The notes beneath the pieces were generated by a model. That model made no database searches and was not told the DNA's origin. It saw only the letters and a program-made list of their open reading frames with translations. From Halorussus vallis (GTDB lineage Archaea; Halobacteriota; Halobacteria; Halobacteriales; Haladaptataceae): 64,000 nt of DNA. The stretch lies in NCBI RefSeq assembly GCF_024138165.1, contig NZ_CP100001.1:493512-557511 (forward strand), given 5' to 3'. Made by a program: the position numbers and the translations under genes. Below are positions 47,936-57,573 of the stretch, one piece after another; position 1 is the first letter of the stretch; each line of letters begins with the position of its first letter.

Positions 47936-49408
47936 TCAGAACCCCCGGTCCACCTCGAAGCGCGCGCCGCCCGCGTCGCTCTCGCCGACGCGTATCTCCC
48001 AGTCGTGGGCGTCGACGATGTTCTCGACGATGGTGAGGCCGAGCCCCGACCCGTCGGCGGCGGTGGAGTAGCCGTGGTCGAAGACGCGCTCGCGCTCGTC
48101 CGCGGGGACGCCCGGCCCGTCGTCTGCGACGGCGAAGCCATCGGGCGTCCCGGCGACGGTGACGGTCGCGTCGGCGCCGGCGTGTTCGACGCTGTTCCGA
48201 AACAGGTTCTCGAACAGTTCGCGCAGTCGGCCGCCGTCGGCCTCGATTTCGCCGAGGTCGCCGTCGACGACGAGCGTCGCGTCGCCGGTCGACACCGTCG
48301 ACCACGCCCGGGCGACCACGGTTTCGAGGTCCAGGCGCTCGGTTTCGCGGACGTCCTGGCCCTGTCTGGCGAGGCTCAGCAGGTCGCCGATGAGCGTCTC
48401 CATCCGGTCGAGCGCGCGCTCGGTCTTCTCGAAGTGGTGGTCGCCGCCGGTGTCGCGGGCGAGTTCGAGGTGGCCGCGCGCGACGTTCAGCGGGTTGCGC
48501 AGGTCGTGGGAGACCACGCTGGCGAACTCCTTCAGACGCTCGTTCTGGCGCTCGACCGTCCGCTTGCGCTCGCGGCGCTCGGTCACGTCGCGGGCCGAGC
48601 CGAGGTGGGCGATTTCGCCCTCGTAGGAGATGACCTGCACGCTCATCTCCAGGTACCGGACCTCGCCGTCCTTCGTGCGGATGCGGAGTTCGTAGTGGGG
48701 CGCGCCCTCGTCGCGCTCGCGGCGCTCGACCAGTTCCCTGACGAACTCGCGGTCGCCTTCGTGGATGAGTTCTCGAACGTCCATCCCGAGCAGTTCCTCG
48801 CGGTCGTAGCCGGTGAGGTCGGCGACGCGGTCGTTGACGAACCGGAACCGCCTGTCGCTGTGGATGAAGATGGCGTCGTGGCTCCCCTCGACCAGCGTCC
48901 GGTACTTCTGCTCGCTCTCCCGGAGCGCCGACTGGGAGTCGATGCGGGCGAGCACCTGCGTGACGTGTGACAGCAGCAGTTCCGCGAGTTCGAGGTCCTC
49001 CTCGTCGAACGCGCCCGTCTCGCGCGACCCCGCCTGGAAGACGCCGTGGTCGCCGAGCGGGACGCTGAGGACGGACCGGTACTCCGTGTCGACCGGTTCG
49101 GCCGCGTCGGTCGCCCGGACGTCCGGAATTACGAACGACTCGCCCTCACGGTAGGTCCGACCCGCGATGCCCTCGTCGACCGCGACGGCGTCGTAGCCGT
49201 CGGCGGGCATCTCGGTCGACGTCGCCTTCGGGACTAGGTAGCCGTCCTCGGCCGCGTCGATGCCGCAGATGTCGAACTCCAGAATGCTCTCGGCGGCGTC
49301 GACGCCGCGGCGGTACACCTCGTCCTCGGCGGTGCACGCCTCCATCTCGGCGGCGACCTCGTGGAGTTCCTCGATCTTTCGCTTTTCCTCTCGTAACTGG
49401 TCGCTCAT
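47936..49408 (-). CDS. GAF-PAS sensor histidine kinase
   Basis: A 490-residue cytoplasmic kinase without membrane helices. Domains in order: an N-terminal coiled helix (1-25), GAF (about 25-155, AGRTYREGESFVIPDV...YRSVLSVPLGDHGVF), PAS with PAC (about 167-285, SHDAIFIHSDRRFRFVNDRV...IAHLGSARDVTER), HisKA with phospho-acceptor His in VVSHDLRNPLN near 305, and the HATPase with N box FENLFRNSVEHA, VADDGPGVP and GSGLGLTIV. There is no receiver domain and no response regulator next door, as is common for haloarchaeal kinases. Signal unknown. Confidence 0.93.
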   Translation of the reverse strand: MSDQLREEKRKIEELHEVAAEMEACTAEDEVYRRGVDAAESILEFDICGIDAAEDGYLVPKATSTEMPADGYDAVAVDEGIAGRTYREGESFVIPDVRATDAAEPVDTEYRSVLSVPLGDHGVFQAGSRETGAFDEEDLELAELLLSHVTQVLARIDSQSALRESEQKYRTLVEGSHDAIFIHSDRRFRFVNDRVADLTGYDREELLGMDVRELIHEGDREFVRELVERRERDEGAPHYELRIRTKDGEVRYLEMSVQVISYEGEIAHLGSARDVTERRERKRTVERQNERLKEFASVVSHDLRNPLNVARGHLELARDTGGDHHFEKTERALDRMETLIGDLLSLARQGQDVRETERLDLETVVARAWSTVSTGDATLVVDGDLGEIEADGGRLRELFENLFRNSVEHAGADATVTVAGTPDGFAVADDGPGVPADERERVFDHGYSTAADGSGLGLTIVENIVDAHDWEIRVGESDAGGARFEVDRGF

Positions 49409-49594
49409 GGGCTGTCGTTCGGGCGCGACTCGGGCGATTCGCCGACGAACGGTCGGTCGCCACGTCGACGGCGGCCGCGTCGACTGGAATCGGCGCGGCC
49501 GCCCCGGCGCTCCGGTCGGACGCGTTCGTGTCGCTTTCCTTGAACGCAGATACGATTCGCCCGACTTAAGCGTAGTGCTCCGTGCTCCCGTCTC

Positions 49595-50095
49595 TCACCG
49601 AACGCCCTCGGCGACGTCGCGTATCGTCTCGTACTCATCGCCGTAACCGACGAACCGAACGTCTTCGAGCGACGTCGGTTCGAACGCCGCGATTTCCTCG
49701 CAGATGATTCGCGCGCCCTCCCGGAGGTCGAACCCCGCGACGCCGCATCCGAGCGCCGGGAGCACCACCGATGTCGCGCCGAGGTCGTCGGCCGCGGCGA
49801 GCGCGTTGCGGGTCGCGTCCCGGACGCTTCGCTCGGTGGCCTTCCCGTCCCCGTAGTGGGGCATCGCGGCGGCGTGGACGACGTGCTCGGCGTCGAGGTC
49901 GTAGGCGTCGGTGACCGCCACCTCGCCGAGGTCGACCGGTCCCTTCGCGGTGGCCGCCTCGTTCAACTCGGGGCCGGCCTTCCGGCGGAGCGCGCCGGCG
50001 ACGCCGCTACCCATCTCCAGGCTTGTCCCCGCGGCGTTGACGACCACGTCCGCGCGTTGGTCGGCGATATCCCCCCGGACGACGGTGAACTCCAT
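49595..50095 (-). CDS. macrodomain protein (ADP-ribose hydrolase/binder)
   Basis: A 166-residue single macrodomain. The ADP-ribose site is visible: RGDIADQRADVVVNAAGTSLEMGSGVAGALRRKAG (first loop with the Asn/Ala and GGV-like G-S-G-V) and LPALGCGVAGFD (second loop). MacroD-type enzymes remove mono-ADP-ribose or deacetylate O-acetyl-ADP-ribose, and this sequence fits that branch. ATG 50095 is used in place of an in-frame start nine codons upstream. No partner in the operon is clear. Confidence 0.9.
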   Translation of the reverse strand: MEFTVVRGDIADQRADVVVNAAGTSLEMGSGVAGALRRKAGPELNEAATAKGPVDLGEVAVTDAYDLDAEHVVHAAAMPHYGDGKATERSVRDATRNALAAADDLGATSVVLPALGCGVAGFDLREGARIICEEIAAFEPTSLEDVRFVGYGDEYETIRDVAEGVR

Positions 50096-50156
50096 GCGCG
50101 GGGCCACGGCGGCCGCGAGCAAGGATGTGGCGATTTCGCGCTCCCGAACCGGTCGG

Positions 50157-50327
50157 CTACCAGCGGGTCTTCCCGTCGTCGTCCACGTTGCCGACCCAGA
50201 GGAGGTTGGGGTAGGGGACGAACGCGAGGAACTCGCCGCTCCCGTCGTACAGTTCGATGCCGGCGTCCTGGCGCTCGTACTCCTCGCACTCTATCTGCTC
50301 GCCGTCGGTGAGTTGGGCTTTGTACAT
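50157..50327 (-). CDS. 56-residue conserved haloarchaeal protein
   Basis: MYKAQLTDGEQIECEEYERQ begins a beta-rich, acidic microprotein that continues with a GIELYDGSGEFLAFVPYPNLLWVGNVDDD segment. The pattern of alternating strands suggests a small SH3-like barrel. The ATG is clear and coding character stops upstream of it. No function is known to me. It lies between the macrodomain gene and a divergent PAC2 gene. Confidence 0.65.
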   Translation of the reverse strand: MYKAQLTDGEQIECEEYERQDAGIELYDGSGEFLAFVPYPNLLWVGNVDDDGKTRW

Positions 50328-50460
50328 CACGGAAATAGGGCGACGGCGAACGGGAAATGATTGTCGGTGGTTCGGGGTCGGCGCGGCCCGCCGACGACCG
50401 ACCGGACGGCCGAGGCCCCGGCAATCAGAGTTACGGTCCGACGAGTCGCACAGGTACGGG

Positions 50461-51216
50461 ATGCCCAGAACGGACGCAACCGCCCGATTCGAACGACGCG
50501 CCGAACTCTCGCCCGAGGCGCCGACGCTCCTGGTCGGGATGCCCGAGAACGGGGTGGTCGGAAGTATCGCGGTCAACCAGGTAACCGAACAACTCGACCT
50601 CGAACGACAGGGCCACATCGTCTCCGAGTCGTTCCCGCCGGTGACGACGTTCGGCGAGGGCCGGGTTCGCGACCTGGTGCGCGTGTACGCCGGCACCGAC
50701 CCGTCGGTCGTGGTTCCGCAGTGCGACGTCGCCATGCCCCCGGAGGCGAGCGCCGACCTGGCGGCCTGCATCGTCAACGACCTGGCGGCCGACTTCGAGC
50801 GGGCCATCGTCCTGGCCGGCGTCCCGGCCCAGAACGAGGAGGCGGTCGGCGAGGTCACCGCCGTCGTGACCTCCGAGGAGATGGCGAGCGAGGTCGAAGC
50901 GATCGGCGTCCCCCTGGAATCCGGCGTCGGCTTCATCGGCGGCACGAGCGGCGCCGTGGTGAACGACTGCTATCACGCGAACGTCCCCACGATAGCGCTC
51001 GTGGTGAAGGCCCACCCGTTCCTCCCCGACCCGAACGCCGCGCGGGCGCTCATCGAGAAGGCGCTGGAACCGCTCGTCGAGTTCGACATCGACACCCGCG
51101 AACTGGAGGAGGAGGCCGAGGCCATCCGGAACGAGATGGAACAGGTCGCCCGCTACTTCGAGCAGTTACAGTCCGACCCGGACCACTCGACCGCCGAGTC
51201 GTCGATGTACCAGTGA
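50461..51216 (+). CDS. PAC2 family protein (proteasome-assembly-chaperone-like)
   Basis: A 251-residue PAC2-domain protein. Family cues: APTLLVGMPENGVVGSIAVNQVTEQL at about 19-44, GHIVSESFPPVTTFGEGRVRDLVRVY, an alternating beta/alpha core with IVLAGVPAQNEEAVGEVTAVVTS, and GVGFIGGTSGAVVNDC followed by VPTIALVVKAHPFLPDPNAARALIEKALEPL. A C-terminal coiled coil ends it. PAC2 relatives help assemble proteasome rings in eukaryotes; the archaeal role is less clear. ATG 50461. Confidence 0.88.
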   Translation: MPRTDATARFERRAELSPEAPTLLVGMPENGVVGSIAVNQVTEQLDLERQGHIVSESFPPVTTFGEGRVRDLVRVYAGTDPSVVVPQCDVAMPPEASADLAACIVNDLAADFERAIVLAGVPAQNEEAVGEVTAVVTSEEMASEVEAIGVPLESGVGFIGGTSGAVVNDCYHANVPTIALVVKAHPFLPDPNAARALIEKALEPLVEFDIDTRELEEEAEAIRNEMEQVARYFEQLQSDPDHSTAESSMYQ

Positions 51217-51350
51217 CGGACCCGCGACGCCGACGTCGGGCACGCGGCGAGTCTGACCACGTGACGAGTCAGGCACGCGACGACGCCGCTACCGGTTCGC
51301 GTGCGTACCCGAAAAGCGGTAGACGGTGACGGCCGGCCAGTGGCCGGCCG

Positions 51351-51704
51351 TCACCGTCGTTGTGCCCGCTTCCTCGCGACGCGGGCGCCGTACGGCGTCA
51401 GTTCGACCGTGTCGTCGACCCGGTCGAACGAGAGCACGCCCGCTTCGACGAGCGGCGGGAGGTACTCGGTGCGGAGCGCCGCGTACGCGCGCCGGCGCTC
51501 CTCGGCCGTCTCGTCGCGCGAAATCGGTCGCTCGACGCCGACCAGGAGGTCGTCGACCAGTTCCGAGAGGTGGACCGGTCGACTGGAGGCGGCCACCGCC
51601 TCCAGGATTCGCCGTCGGGGTTCGTCCGCGGCGGTCCCGCGCTCGGCCCGCTCGGTCCGGCGCGCGGCGTCCCGCCGAATCCACGGCAGCGGCGAGCGTC
51701 TCAC
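51351..51704 (-). CDS. winged-helix protein, DUF7344-like (second of a pair)
   Basis: A 117-residue protein with a winged helix: RRRILEAVAASSRPVHLSELVDDLLV, then RRRAYAALRTEYLPPLVEAGVLSFDRVDDTVELTPYGARV. It starts at GTG 51704, only 2 bases past the stop of the upstream gene, so it is translationally coupled to it. The two proteins share the same fold layout, suggesting duplication. DUF7344-type domains occur in many haloarchaeal regulators. Targets unknown. Confidence 0.8.
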   Translation of the reverse strand: MRRSPLPWIRRDAARRTERAERGTAADEPRRRILEAVAASSRPVHLSELVDDLLVGVERPISRDETAEERRRAYAALRTEYLPPLVEAGVLSFDRVDDTVELTPYGARVARKRAQRR

Positions 51705-51706
51705 GA

Positions 51707-52147
51707 TTACCGCCCGCCCGAGCGCCGTCGGGCACTCTTTTCCGAGGGGTCGTCGGTCGACGACTCGGTTCGAAGCGTCCGCGCGTTCGGCGCGTCCTCG
51801 GCCAGTTCGAGTCCGGTTTCGTCGCCCGCGACGATGCCCGCTTCCTTGAGCGTCGGGAGGTGCGTGTGGGTCAACTCCGCCCGCTCGCGCGCGATTTCGT
51901 CGGTCGTCAGCGCCCGGGGCGCGACGCCGCGCTGCGAGGCGGCGACGAGCGTCGCCAGTTCCATCACCGTCGTCGGTTCGTCGGACTCCAGGAGGTGCCG
52001 GCAGACGAACCGCCGCCGCTCGTTCGAGAGCGCCCGCGCCACCGCGTCGGTCGAACGCGCGTCGTCGGCGCGCCCGTCCTCCGCCGCGGGTCGCCGGCCC
52101 ACCGTCTCGGTACCCCTCTCGTCCCCGTCGCGTATCGTCGCGTCCAT
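51707..52147 (-). CDS. winged-helix protein, DUF7344-like (first of a pair)
   Basis: A 146-residue regulator: a disordered acidic N-terminus (1-35), then the domain VARALSNERRRFVCRHLLESDEPTTVMELATLVA and the coupled helix AELTHTHLPTLKEAGIVAGDETGLELAEDA, as expected for DUF7344-like winged helices; a charged tail ends it. ATG 52147. It probably forms hetero- or homodimers with its downstream partner. Confidence 0.82.
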   Translation of the reverse strand: MDATIRDGDERGTETVGRRPAAEDGRADDARSTDAVARALSNERRRFVCRHLLESDEPTTVMELATLVAASQRGVAPRALTTDEIARERAELTHTHLPTLKEAGIVAGDETGLELAEDAPNARTLRTESSTDDPSEKSARRRSGGR

Positions 52148-52258
52148 TGTGTCTTCCCGGAACGTGGGCGACGGTTCGGCCGTCGTCCCGTTTTCCGAAG
52201 TCCGGTATTCTGTCCGCGAGAAAAAGGGCGCGGCCTTACGGGTACGCGGCTTAAGTAG

Positions 52259-52975
<717 letters not shown>

Positions 52976-52996
52976 GAGAGTCCCGACGCGCCGGAC

Positions 52997-53746
52997 CTAC
53001 CGAGCGCCGCCGGCCCCGAGCGCGCCGGCGACGACCCGACCGATTCTGTCGAGCGCCCGGAGCGCGGCGAACACCGCGACCGTGATGAGGAAGTGGTGGC
53101 CCACCAGGCTGAGCACGATGCCGATGGAGTAGGCCGCGCTCCCGAACTCGACGGTCGGCAGGGCGTCGCGGTACCACTGCACCGCGTACCACGACGCGAG
53201 CAGTAGCGCGGCGAGGTGCGGGGTCCGCCTGACCGCTCGGGCCGTGAGCGGTCCGCCGTCGAACTCGGCGAAGGCGTCGGCCCGCGCGATGAACGGAACG
53301 TAGACGAACACGAGCGCGTAGACGACGCTGGACCCGAGGACGCTCTCGGCCCCCTGGGCGTACCGGCCGACGATGACCAGCACCACGGAGACGACCAGCG
53401 TGACGAAGGCGTACATGAAGACGGCGTAGCCGAACAGCAACGCGTACGCCCCGTGTGCCCGCGCGCGCTCGGTGGCCCGGTAGGAGTTCCGCAGCGCCAC
53501 GACCGCCGTGAGCATGAACAGCACCAGCACCGCGCCGACGCCGCCCTTCGTGGCGGCGGTCGACGACCGCTGGAACTGGGTGAGGTACACCGCCAGCGTC
53601 CCGAAGACGCTGATGACGGTGAACAGCCGGTAGTTGTCCTCGATGAACTCCTCCAGCGTCGGCGGGCGGTCGCCTCGCCCGCCCGTTCCCTCCTCGTCGG
53701 TTTCTCCCCCGCGGGACCGTCCCGCGAGCGCGGCCCATCGTCTCAT
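52997..53746 (-). CDS. six-helix membrane protein of unknown function
   Basis: A 249-residue membrane protein. After a cytoplasmic, charged N-terminus of about 45 residues, there are about six helices, for example LFTVISVFGTLAVYL, GGVGAVLVLFMLTAVVAL, ALLFGYAVFMYAFVTLVVSVVLVIVG, SVVYALVFVYVPFIA, LAALLLASWYAVQWY, and GIVLSLVGHHFLITVAVFAALRAL. No transporter signature is recognised. ATG 53746 is used. Single gene, convergent with the isomerase gene. Confidence 0.75.
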   Translation of the reverse strand: MRRWAALAGRSRGGETDEEGTGGRGDRPPTLEEFIEDNYRLFTVISVFGTLAVYLTQFQRSSTAATKGGVGAVLVLFMLTAVVALRNSYRATERARAHGAYALLFGYAVFMYAFVTLVVSVVLVIVGRYAQGAESVLGSSVVYALVFVYVPFIARADAFAEFDGGPLTARAVRRTPHLAALLLASWYAVQWYRDALPTVEFGSAAYSIGIVLSLVGHHFLITVAVFAALRALDRIGRVVAGALGAGGAR

Positions 53747-53911
53747 GGTAGTCGGCGTTCGGGCGAGGTTCAAAAAAGGACCGTAATTCAAGTTAGACAG
53801 GTCGGCGGGCTGGCACGGTCGCTCCACCCGTCGACTTCCTCTGTCCTTGTCCTCCCGTCCCTGCTCTCGTCCGTCTTGGCCCTCCTCCGTCCCTATCCTC
53901 CTTTCGCTCGG

Positions 53912-54859
53912 CTACCTCTTCGTCCCGACGTCCACCCTCGCCCGCCGCAACTCGAACGCGCCGTCGTCGCGGGCGACCTCGAAGAACAGTTCCCACTCGT
54001 CGCCCCGGTCGAGCGCGTCCAGATACCGGCACGCGGTGAGGGTGTCGACGCCGACCCGTCGGTCGGTCGTGTCGGCCCAGTAGGTAGGCCCCCGCGCGCT
54101 CGCCTCCCGAATCGTCTCGAAGTCGCGGGCGACCGCCATCCCGGTCCGGAGGTTCCAGGTCCGGCCGTAGTCGGCCCGGCCGCTCCCCTCGTAGAACACC
54201 TGCCAAACGGGGGCGTCGGGCGCCGGCAAGACACAGGAAACTCTGGTGTGGTGGTCGTGCCACCCGCCGCGCTCGAACACCGGATTCGCGGGCGAGCGAG
54301 TCCAGGTTTCGCCGTCGGTGCTGGTGGCGAGGTGGGCCTGCTCGGACGCCCCGTCGTGGCCCGAGTAGAACATGTGGAGTCGCCCGCCGAGCGCCACCAC
54401 GTGCGGGTCCTTCACCGTCGCGCGGTCGGTGGTCCCCTCGCGGGGCGCGAGCACCGTCCGGGCCGTGGTTGAGTCGAACTCCGTGGGGTCGGCCGCGGGC
54501 GCGAGCGAGACGATGCGCCAGTCGCCCGTCCCGCGGTCCACCGGCAGGTAGAGTCGCAGGTCCCCCGTTCCGGGGTCGGTCGCCATCGCGGGGCGTTCGA
54601 CGCTCTCGACCCCCAACTCGTCGGCGGAGACGGCGGCGACCTCTCGGAGGTCGCCGCCGTTTCCGGCTTCGTATTCGAAGATTCTGACCCCGCTCCCCCG
54701 CGCTTCGGACGTGCGCTCTCGCACGGCGAGGTACGCGTCGCCGTCGTAGCGGTGGACGCACGGCGCGCCCACCCAGTTGCCCTCACCCGAATCGTCGGGT
54801 TCGAGTAGCGTCTCTGCGTCCGCCACGTCGAGTTCCGGAACGCGTGCGTACTCCCCCAT
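53912..54859 (-). CDS. five-bladed beta-propeller glycosidase-like protein
   Basis: A 315-residue protein with the repeated WxxxxPCVHRYDG/LYLAVR pattern of a five-bladed beta-propeller, as in GH43/GH62/GH130-type enzymes. Likely blades begin at NWVGAPCVHRYDGDAYLAVR (about 28), VERPAMATDPGTGDLRLYL, TVKDPHVVALGGRLHMFYSG, WHDHHTRVSCVLP and TGMAVARDFETIRE. No signal peptide, so probably cytoplasmic. Conserved Asp/Glu candidates are present, but catalytic residues are not certain. It ends the GC-rich region; the low-GC island starts upstream of its 5' end. Confidence 0.7.
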   Translation of the reverse strand: MGEYARVPELDVADAETLLEPDDSGEGNWVGAPCVHRYDGDAYLAVRERTSEARGSGVRIFEYEAGNGGDLREVAAVSADELGVESVERPAMATDPGTGDLRLYLPVDRGTGDWRIVSLAPAADPTEFDSTTARTVLAPREGTTDRATVKDPHVVALGGRLHMFYSGHDGASEQAHLATSTDGETWTRSPANPVFERGGWHDHHTRVSCVLPAPDAPVWQVFYEGSGRADYGRTWNLRTGMAVARDFETIREASARGPTYWADTTDRRVGVDTLTACRYLDALDRGDEWELFFEVARDDGAFELRRARVDVGTKR

Positions 54860-55106
54860 GGGGCCGAGTTCGCGCGCCGGGACCGAAATCCCTGCGATGT
54901 CAGATGTGGCTCGCTACCGTCCTCCCACGGACGGTATCACAGACTGACTTACGAATCGGGTCAAAGAAGAAGGTCGCATGGAATATCAGACACCAAACTA
55001 CTGAGCCGTTGTATGTCGAGTCGGTACTAGCCGAAAACAGAAAGTGGAGCAAGTCAAACAGACGAATCAACACTGTGTTTTCAACATTCCCCCTAAGTTG
55101 GGAGTC
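54860..55106. other. AT-rich spacer at the left edge of the low-GC island
   Basis: Composition drops sharply from about 54890. I find no protein I can recognise; short open frames on both strands look unlike haloarchaeal proteins. It may contain remnants of the element that brought the island, but no terminal repeats or integrase are visible. Confidence 0.45.
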
Positions 55107-55139
55107 ACACCGATAGGATATCTGGCTGTATCCCGGTGT
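55107..55139 (+). promoter_or_regulatory. nested inverted repeat at the merB-like start
   Basis: ACACCG...CGGTGT (55107-55112 with 55134-55139) encloses GGATA...TATCC (55116-55120 with 55129-55133), around an 8-base centre. It ends one base before the ATG. Its place over the core promoter or start suits an operator for a metal-responsive repressor. Confidence 0.5.
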
Positions 55140-55778
55140 ATGTCCGACCACGAATGTGCGTGCGGCTGTCGCAGCGACCGACAGGGATCGAACGCCAACG
55201 CGACGACTGAGCGATGGTTCGCCGACGACTCCGTTCTTACTGCGGAACTCCCCGCTGACGTTCGGTCATCACTGGCACGACTGATCGGGGTGGACACGGT
55301 AGAGACGCTGGGCGACTGGATTATCGAGGTCCGTCGCCGGACCGTCGGTAGAGCCATACAGATCGATGACCTCTGCCACGCAGACGAGAAGACGGACCAC
55401 CGAGGTGAGTTAGACGGAGAAACGTACTACTTCCGTTGTTTCTACGATGCGGTGGCCCTGTCAGCCCTCACAGAGACGCCGGTCGATATTCGGACCGAGA
55501 GTCCAGACGGTACTGTGATTAAAGCGCGCGCAAACGGAACGACTGACCTGACGGTCACGCCCGAAACGGCGGTATTCTCGTTCGGCATTGAGGATTTAGT
55601 CGACTCGCCCGTAGACGGCACGCTATCGCACGAAGACATCTACGCGGCAGTCTGTCCCTACGTCAGGGCATTTCCTAATAGAGAAGCATACGAACGCTGG
55701 GAAAAGACGGTTCCTGCAGCGACCGTTGCGTTGCCACTCCCGGGCGCTACGGACATCGCAGCCGGCCTCATCGAGTAA
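55140..55778 (+). CDS. organomercurial lyase (MerB-like)
   Basis: A 212-residue protein of the alkylmercury lyase family, which breaks the carbon-mercury bond of compounds such as methylmercury and releases Hg(II). All three catalytic residues align: Cys100 and Asp103 in FRCFYDAVALS (C-x-x-D as MerB Cys96/Asp99) and Cys172 in AVCPYVRAFPN. The winged-helix-like N-terminal domain (about 30-85) and the TETPVDIRTESPDG strand fit. A Cys-rich head, ECACGC at 5-10, is extra and might bind metal. It is in low-GC DNA with an ABC exporter; no mercuric reductase MerA is seen, so detoxification would be incomplete locally. Confidence 0.85.
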   Translation: MSDHECACGCRSDRQGSNANATTERWFADDSVLTAELPADVRSSLARLIGVDTVETLGDWIIEVRRRTVGRAIQIDDLCHADEKTDHRGELDGETYYFRCFYDAVALSALTETPVDIRTESPDGTVIKARANGTTDLTVTPETAVFSFGIEDLVDSPVDGTLSHEDIYAAVCPYVRAFPNREAYERWEKTVPAATVALPLPGATDIAAGLIE

Positions 55779-55826
55779 TTTTAGAAAAGGCTGGTCGAGT
55801 ACTTCGAAAGCACCCCCCGGGCCAGT

Positions 55827-56465
55827 TCATCGTCCGAGGTGGTGACGCAACAGGTTTCGTTCGGCGCGCTGCAGATGTTCGGCGACCGTCGATGAATCAA
55901 TATCTAATTCTCCAGCAATGTCATCAGTCGTCACCTCGCGAGGCACCTCGTAGTACCCGTTGTCGTAGGCCGTCTGAATCACCTCACGCTGACGATTCGT
56001 GAGGTCGTCTATCGGTCGCTCACGTCCCTCGTACACGTCAAGTTTCCGGAGATCCGGCGATACCCCGGCAGTCTCATACCTGTCGACGGTCCCTGCAATG
56101 GCCTCTTGTGGGCCGACGAGTGACAGAGTTGCCCCGTGCTCGTTTACGACCGGATTACAGGTGCCGACAAGGTCCTCCATCTCGCCGGCGAGGCTCTCCG
56201 GGAGTCCCGGCGCAGTGAATGCGATGACATACAGTTGTATATCGTCTATCTCCGCAACGTGTTCCCACTGATCAACGCACTCAAGCGACGACAGTCGTTT
56301 CTCATCGAGGCGCGTTTCAACTTCTACCTGCACTACTGCACCGAACCCACGACAGACGAGTTCCTCGAAGTCCTGTAGTCCCGCCTCTTGGCAGAGCGAA
56401 ACGAGCCCCTCGATGCCCATCGTTTCGTATTCTGAATCGCTGATCGTTATGCGGGCCTCGCGCAT
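55827..56465 (-). CDS. HTH_10 (Bat-type) regulator of the island
   Basis: A 212-residue regulator with C-terminal HTH_10 (about 157-210): LTNRQREVIQTAYDNGYYEVPREVTTDDIAGELDIDSSTVAEHLQRAERNLL. The N-terminal part is a divergent sensor domain (MREARITISDSEYETMGIEGLVSLCQEAGLQDFEELVCRGF) with Cys25, Cys38, Cys62 and Cys105, possible metal ligands. It lies between the convergent merB-like gene and the divergent ABC exporter, and its gene shares their low-GC composition. I infer that it regulates one or both. Confidence 0.85.
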   Translation of the reverse strand: MREARITISDSEYETMGIEGLVSLCQEAGLQDFEELVCRGFGAVVQVEVETRLDEKRLSSLECVDQWEHVAEIDDIQLYVIAFTAPGLPESLAGEMEDLVGTCNPVVNEHGATLSLVGPQEAIAGTVDRYETAGVSPDLRKLDVYEGRERPIDDLTNRQREVIQTAYDNGYYEVPREVTTDDIAGELDIDSSTVAEHLQRAERNLLRHHLGR

Positions 56466-56581
56466 GGCACGACTCGGTATCCACTGGCCATTTAATAAAA
56501 CGTAGCGCCCAACATATTGGGCAGTGACCACGACCGAAATGGACACTACCTCCCGGAGATAAAGCGTCCTAGCATTTCCGG

Positions 56582-56599
56582 AGGACAATCTTTTGTCCT
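56582..56599 (+). promoter_or_regulatory. 18-bp inverted repeat at the ABC exporter promoter
   Basis: AGGACAA-TCTT-TTGTCCT, perfect 7-bp arms, ends 20 bases before the ATG at 56620, where the transcript start of a leaderless or short-leader mRNA should lie. A likely operator for the HTH_10 regulator encoded next door. Confidence 0.55.
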
Positions 56600-56619
56600 G
56601 TTTCTGGTACGCTACGACG

Positions 56620-57573
56620 ATGACAGCCATCGAAACACACGGCCTCACCAAGCGCTTCGGCGACGTCGTAGCCGTTGACGACCTCGACTTATCCGTCGAG
56701 AAAGGTGAGGTATTCGGCTTCCTCGGGCCGAACGGTGCAGGCAAGTCCACCACCATCGACATGCTACTGGACTACGTTCGCCCCACCGAGGGGACCGCGA
56801 CAGTACTGGAGATGAACGTTCACGAGGAGTCGGAGGCGCTTCGAGAGCGCATCGGCGTCCTCCCTGAGGGACTCGGCCTCTACGAACGGCTGACAGGGCG
56901 GCGTCACCTCGAACTCGCCGCCAATTGGACGGACGCCACTACCACTTCCGACGCAGTCCTCGACCGCGTCGGTCTGGCCGAGGGTGACGCTGCCCGACCC
57001 GTCGGCGATTACTCGAAAGGAATGCAACAACGGTTGGCGCTAGGAATGGCGCTGGTCGGTGATCCCGATCTCCTCGTCCTCGACGAACCCTCGTCTGGTT
57101 TCGACCCCCACGGCATCCGGGAGATGCGCGACCTTGTCCGCGAAGAGGCTGCCGACGGGACGACCGTCTTCTTCTCTAGCCACATCCTCGGCCAAGTCGA
57201 AGCAGTGTGTGATCGCGTCGCCATTCTGTCCGAGGGCGACTTAGTGGCCGTCGATACCGTCGAGGGACTACGGAAAACTGTCGGGGCTGGCTCCGAACTT
57301 CACCTGCGCATAGCCGGTGATTTCGATAGTAGTGTGGCCGACATCGATGGTGTCGATTCCACGCAGTTTGCGGACGGCATCCTCCGAATCGGATGTGGGG
57401 ACTCACGTGCGAAAGCACGAGTCATTACGAAACTCACGAACGACGGTATCGAAATCCTCGACGTAGACTCCGAGCAGGCATCGTTGGAAGACGTGTTCAC
57501 AGCGTACACGACGGGTGGTCGTTCCGACGCGGACCGTAACGACTTCCGTCAAACCCAAACGGTGAAACCATGA
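56620..57573 (+). CDS. ABC-2 type exporter ATP-binding protein
   Basis: A 317-residue ATPase of the drug/multidrug exporter group. Walker A GPNGAGKST at about 37-45, Q loop and GVLPEGLGLYERLTG, signature YSKGMQQRLALG, Walker B LLVLDEPSSGFDPHG, switch SSH. The C-terminal 90 residues form the regulatory extension seen in NatA/CcmA-like exporters. It overlaps the permease by ATGA. It starts at ATG 56620, after an operator-like inverted repeat. Confidence 0.92.
   Translation: MTAIETHGLTKRFGDVVAVDDLDLSVEKGEVFGFLGPNGAGKSTTIDMLLDYVRPTEGTATVLEMNVHEESEALRERIGVLPEGLGLYERLTGRRHLELAANWTDATTTSDAVLDRVGLAEGDAARPVGDYSKGMQQRLALGMALVGDPDLLVLDEPSSGFDPHGIREMRDLVREEAADGTTVFFSSHILGQVEAVCDRVAILSEGDLVAVDTVEGLRKTVGAGSELHLRIAGDFDSSVADIDGVDSTQFADGILRIGCGDSRAKARVITKLTNDGIEILDVDSEQASLEDVFTAYTTGGRSDADRNDFRQTQTVKP

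Noticed and set aside
54844..55116. 90-codon plus-strand frame in the AT-rich spacer
   Set aside because: Basic composition and no recognisable domain; it starts inside the antisense end of the propeller gene. Could be remnant DNA, but I cannot support a gene.
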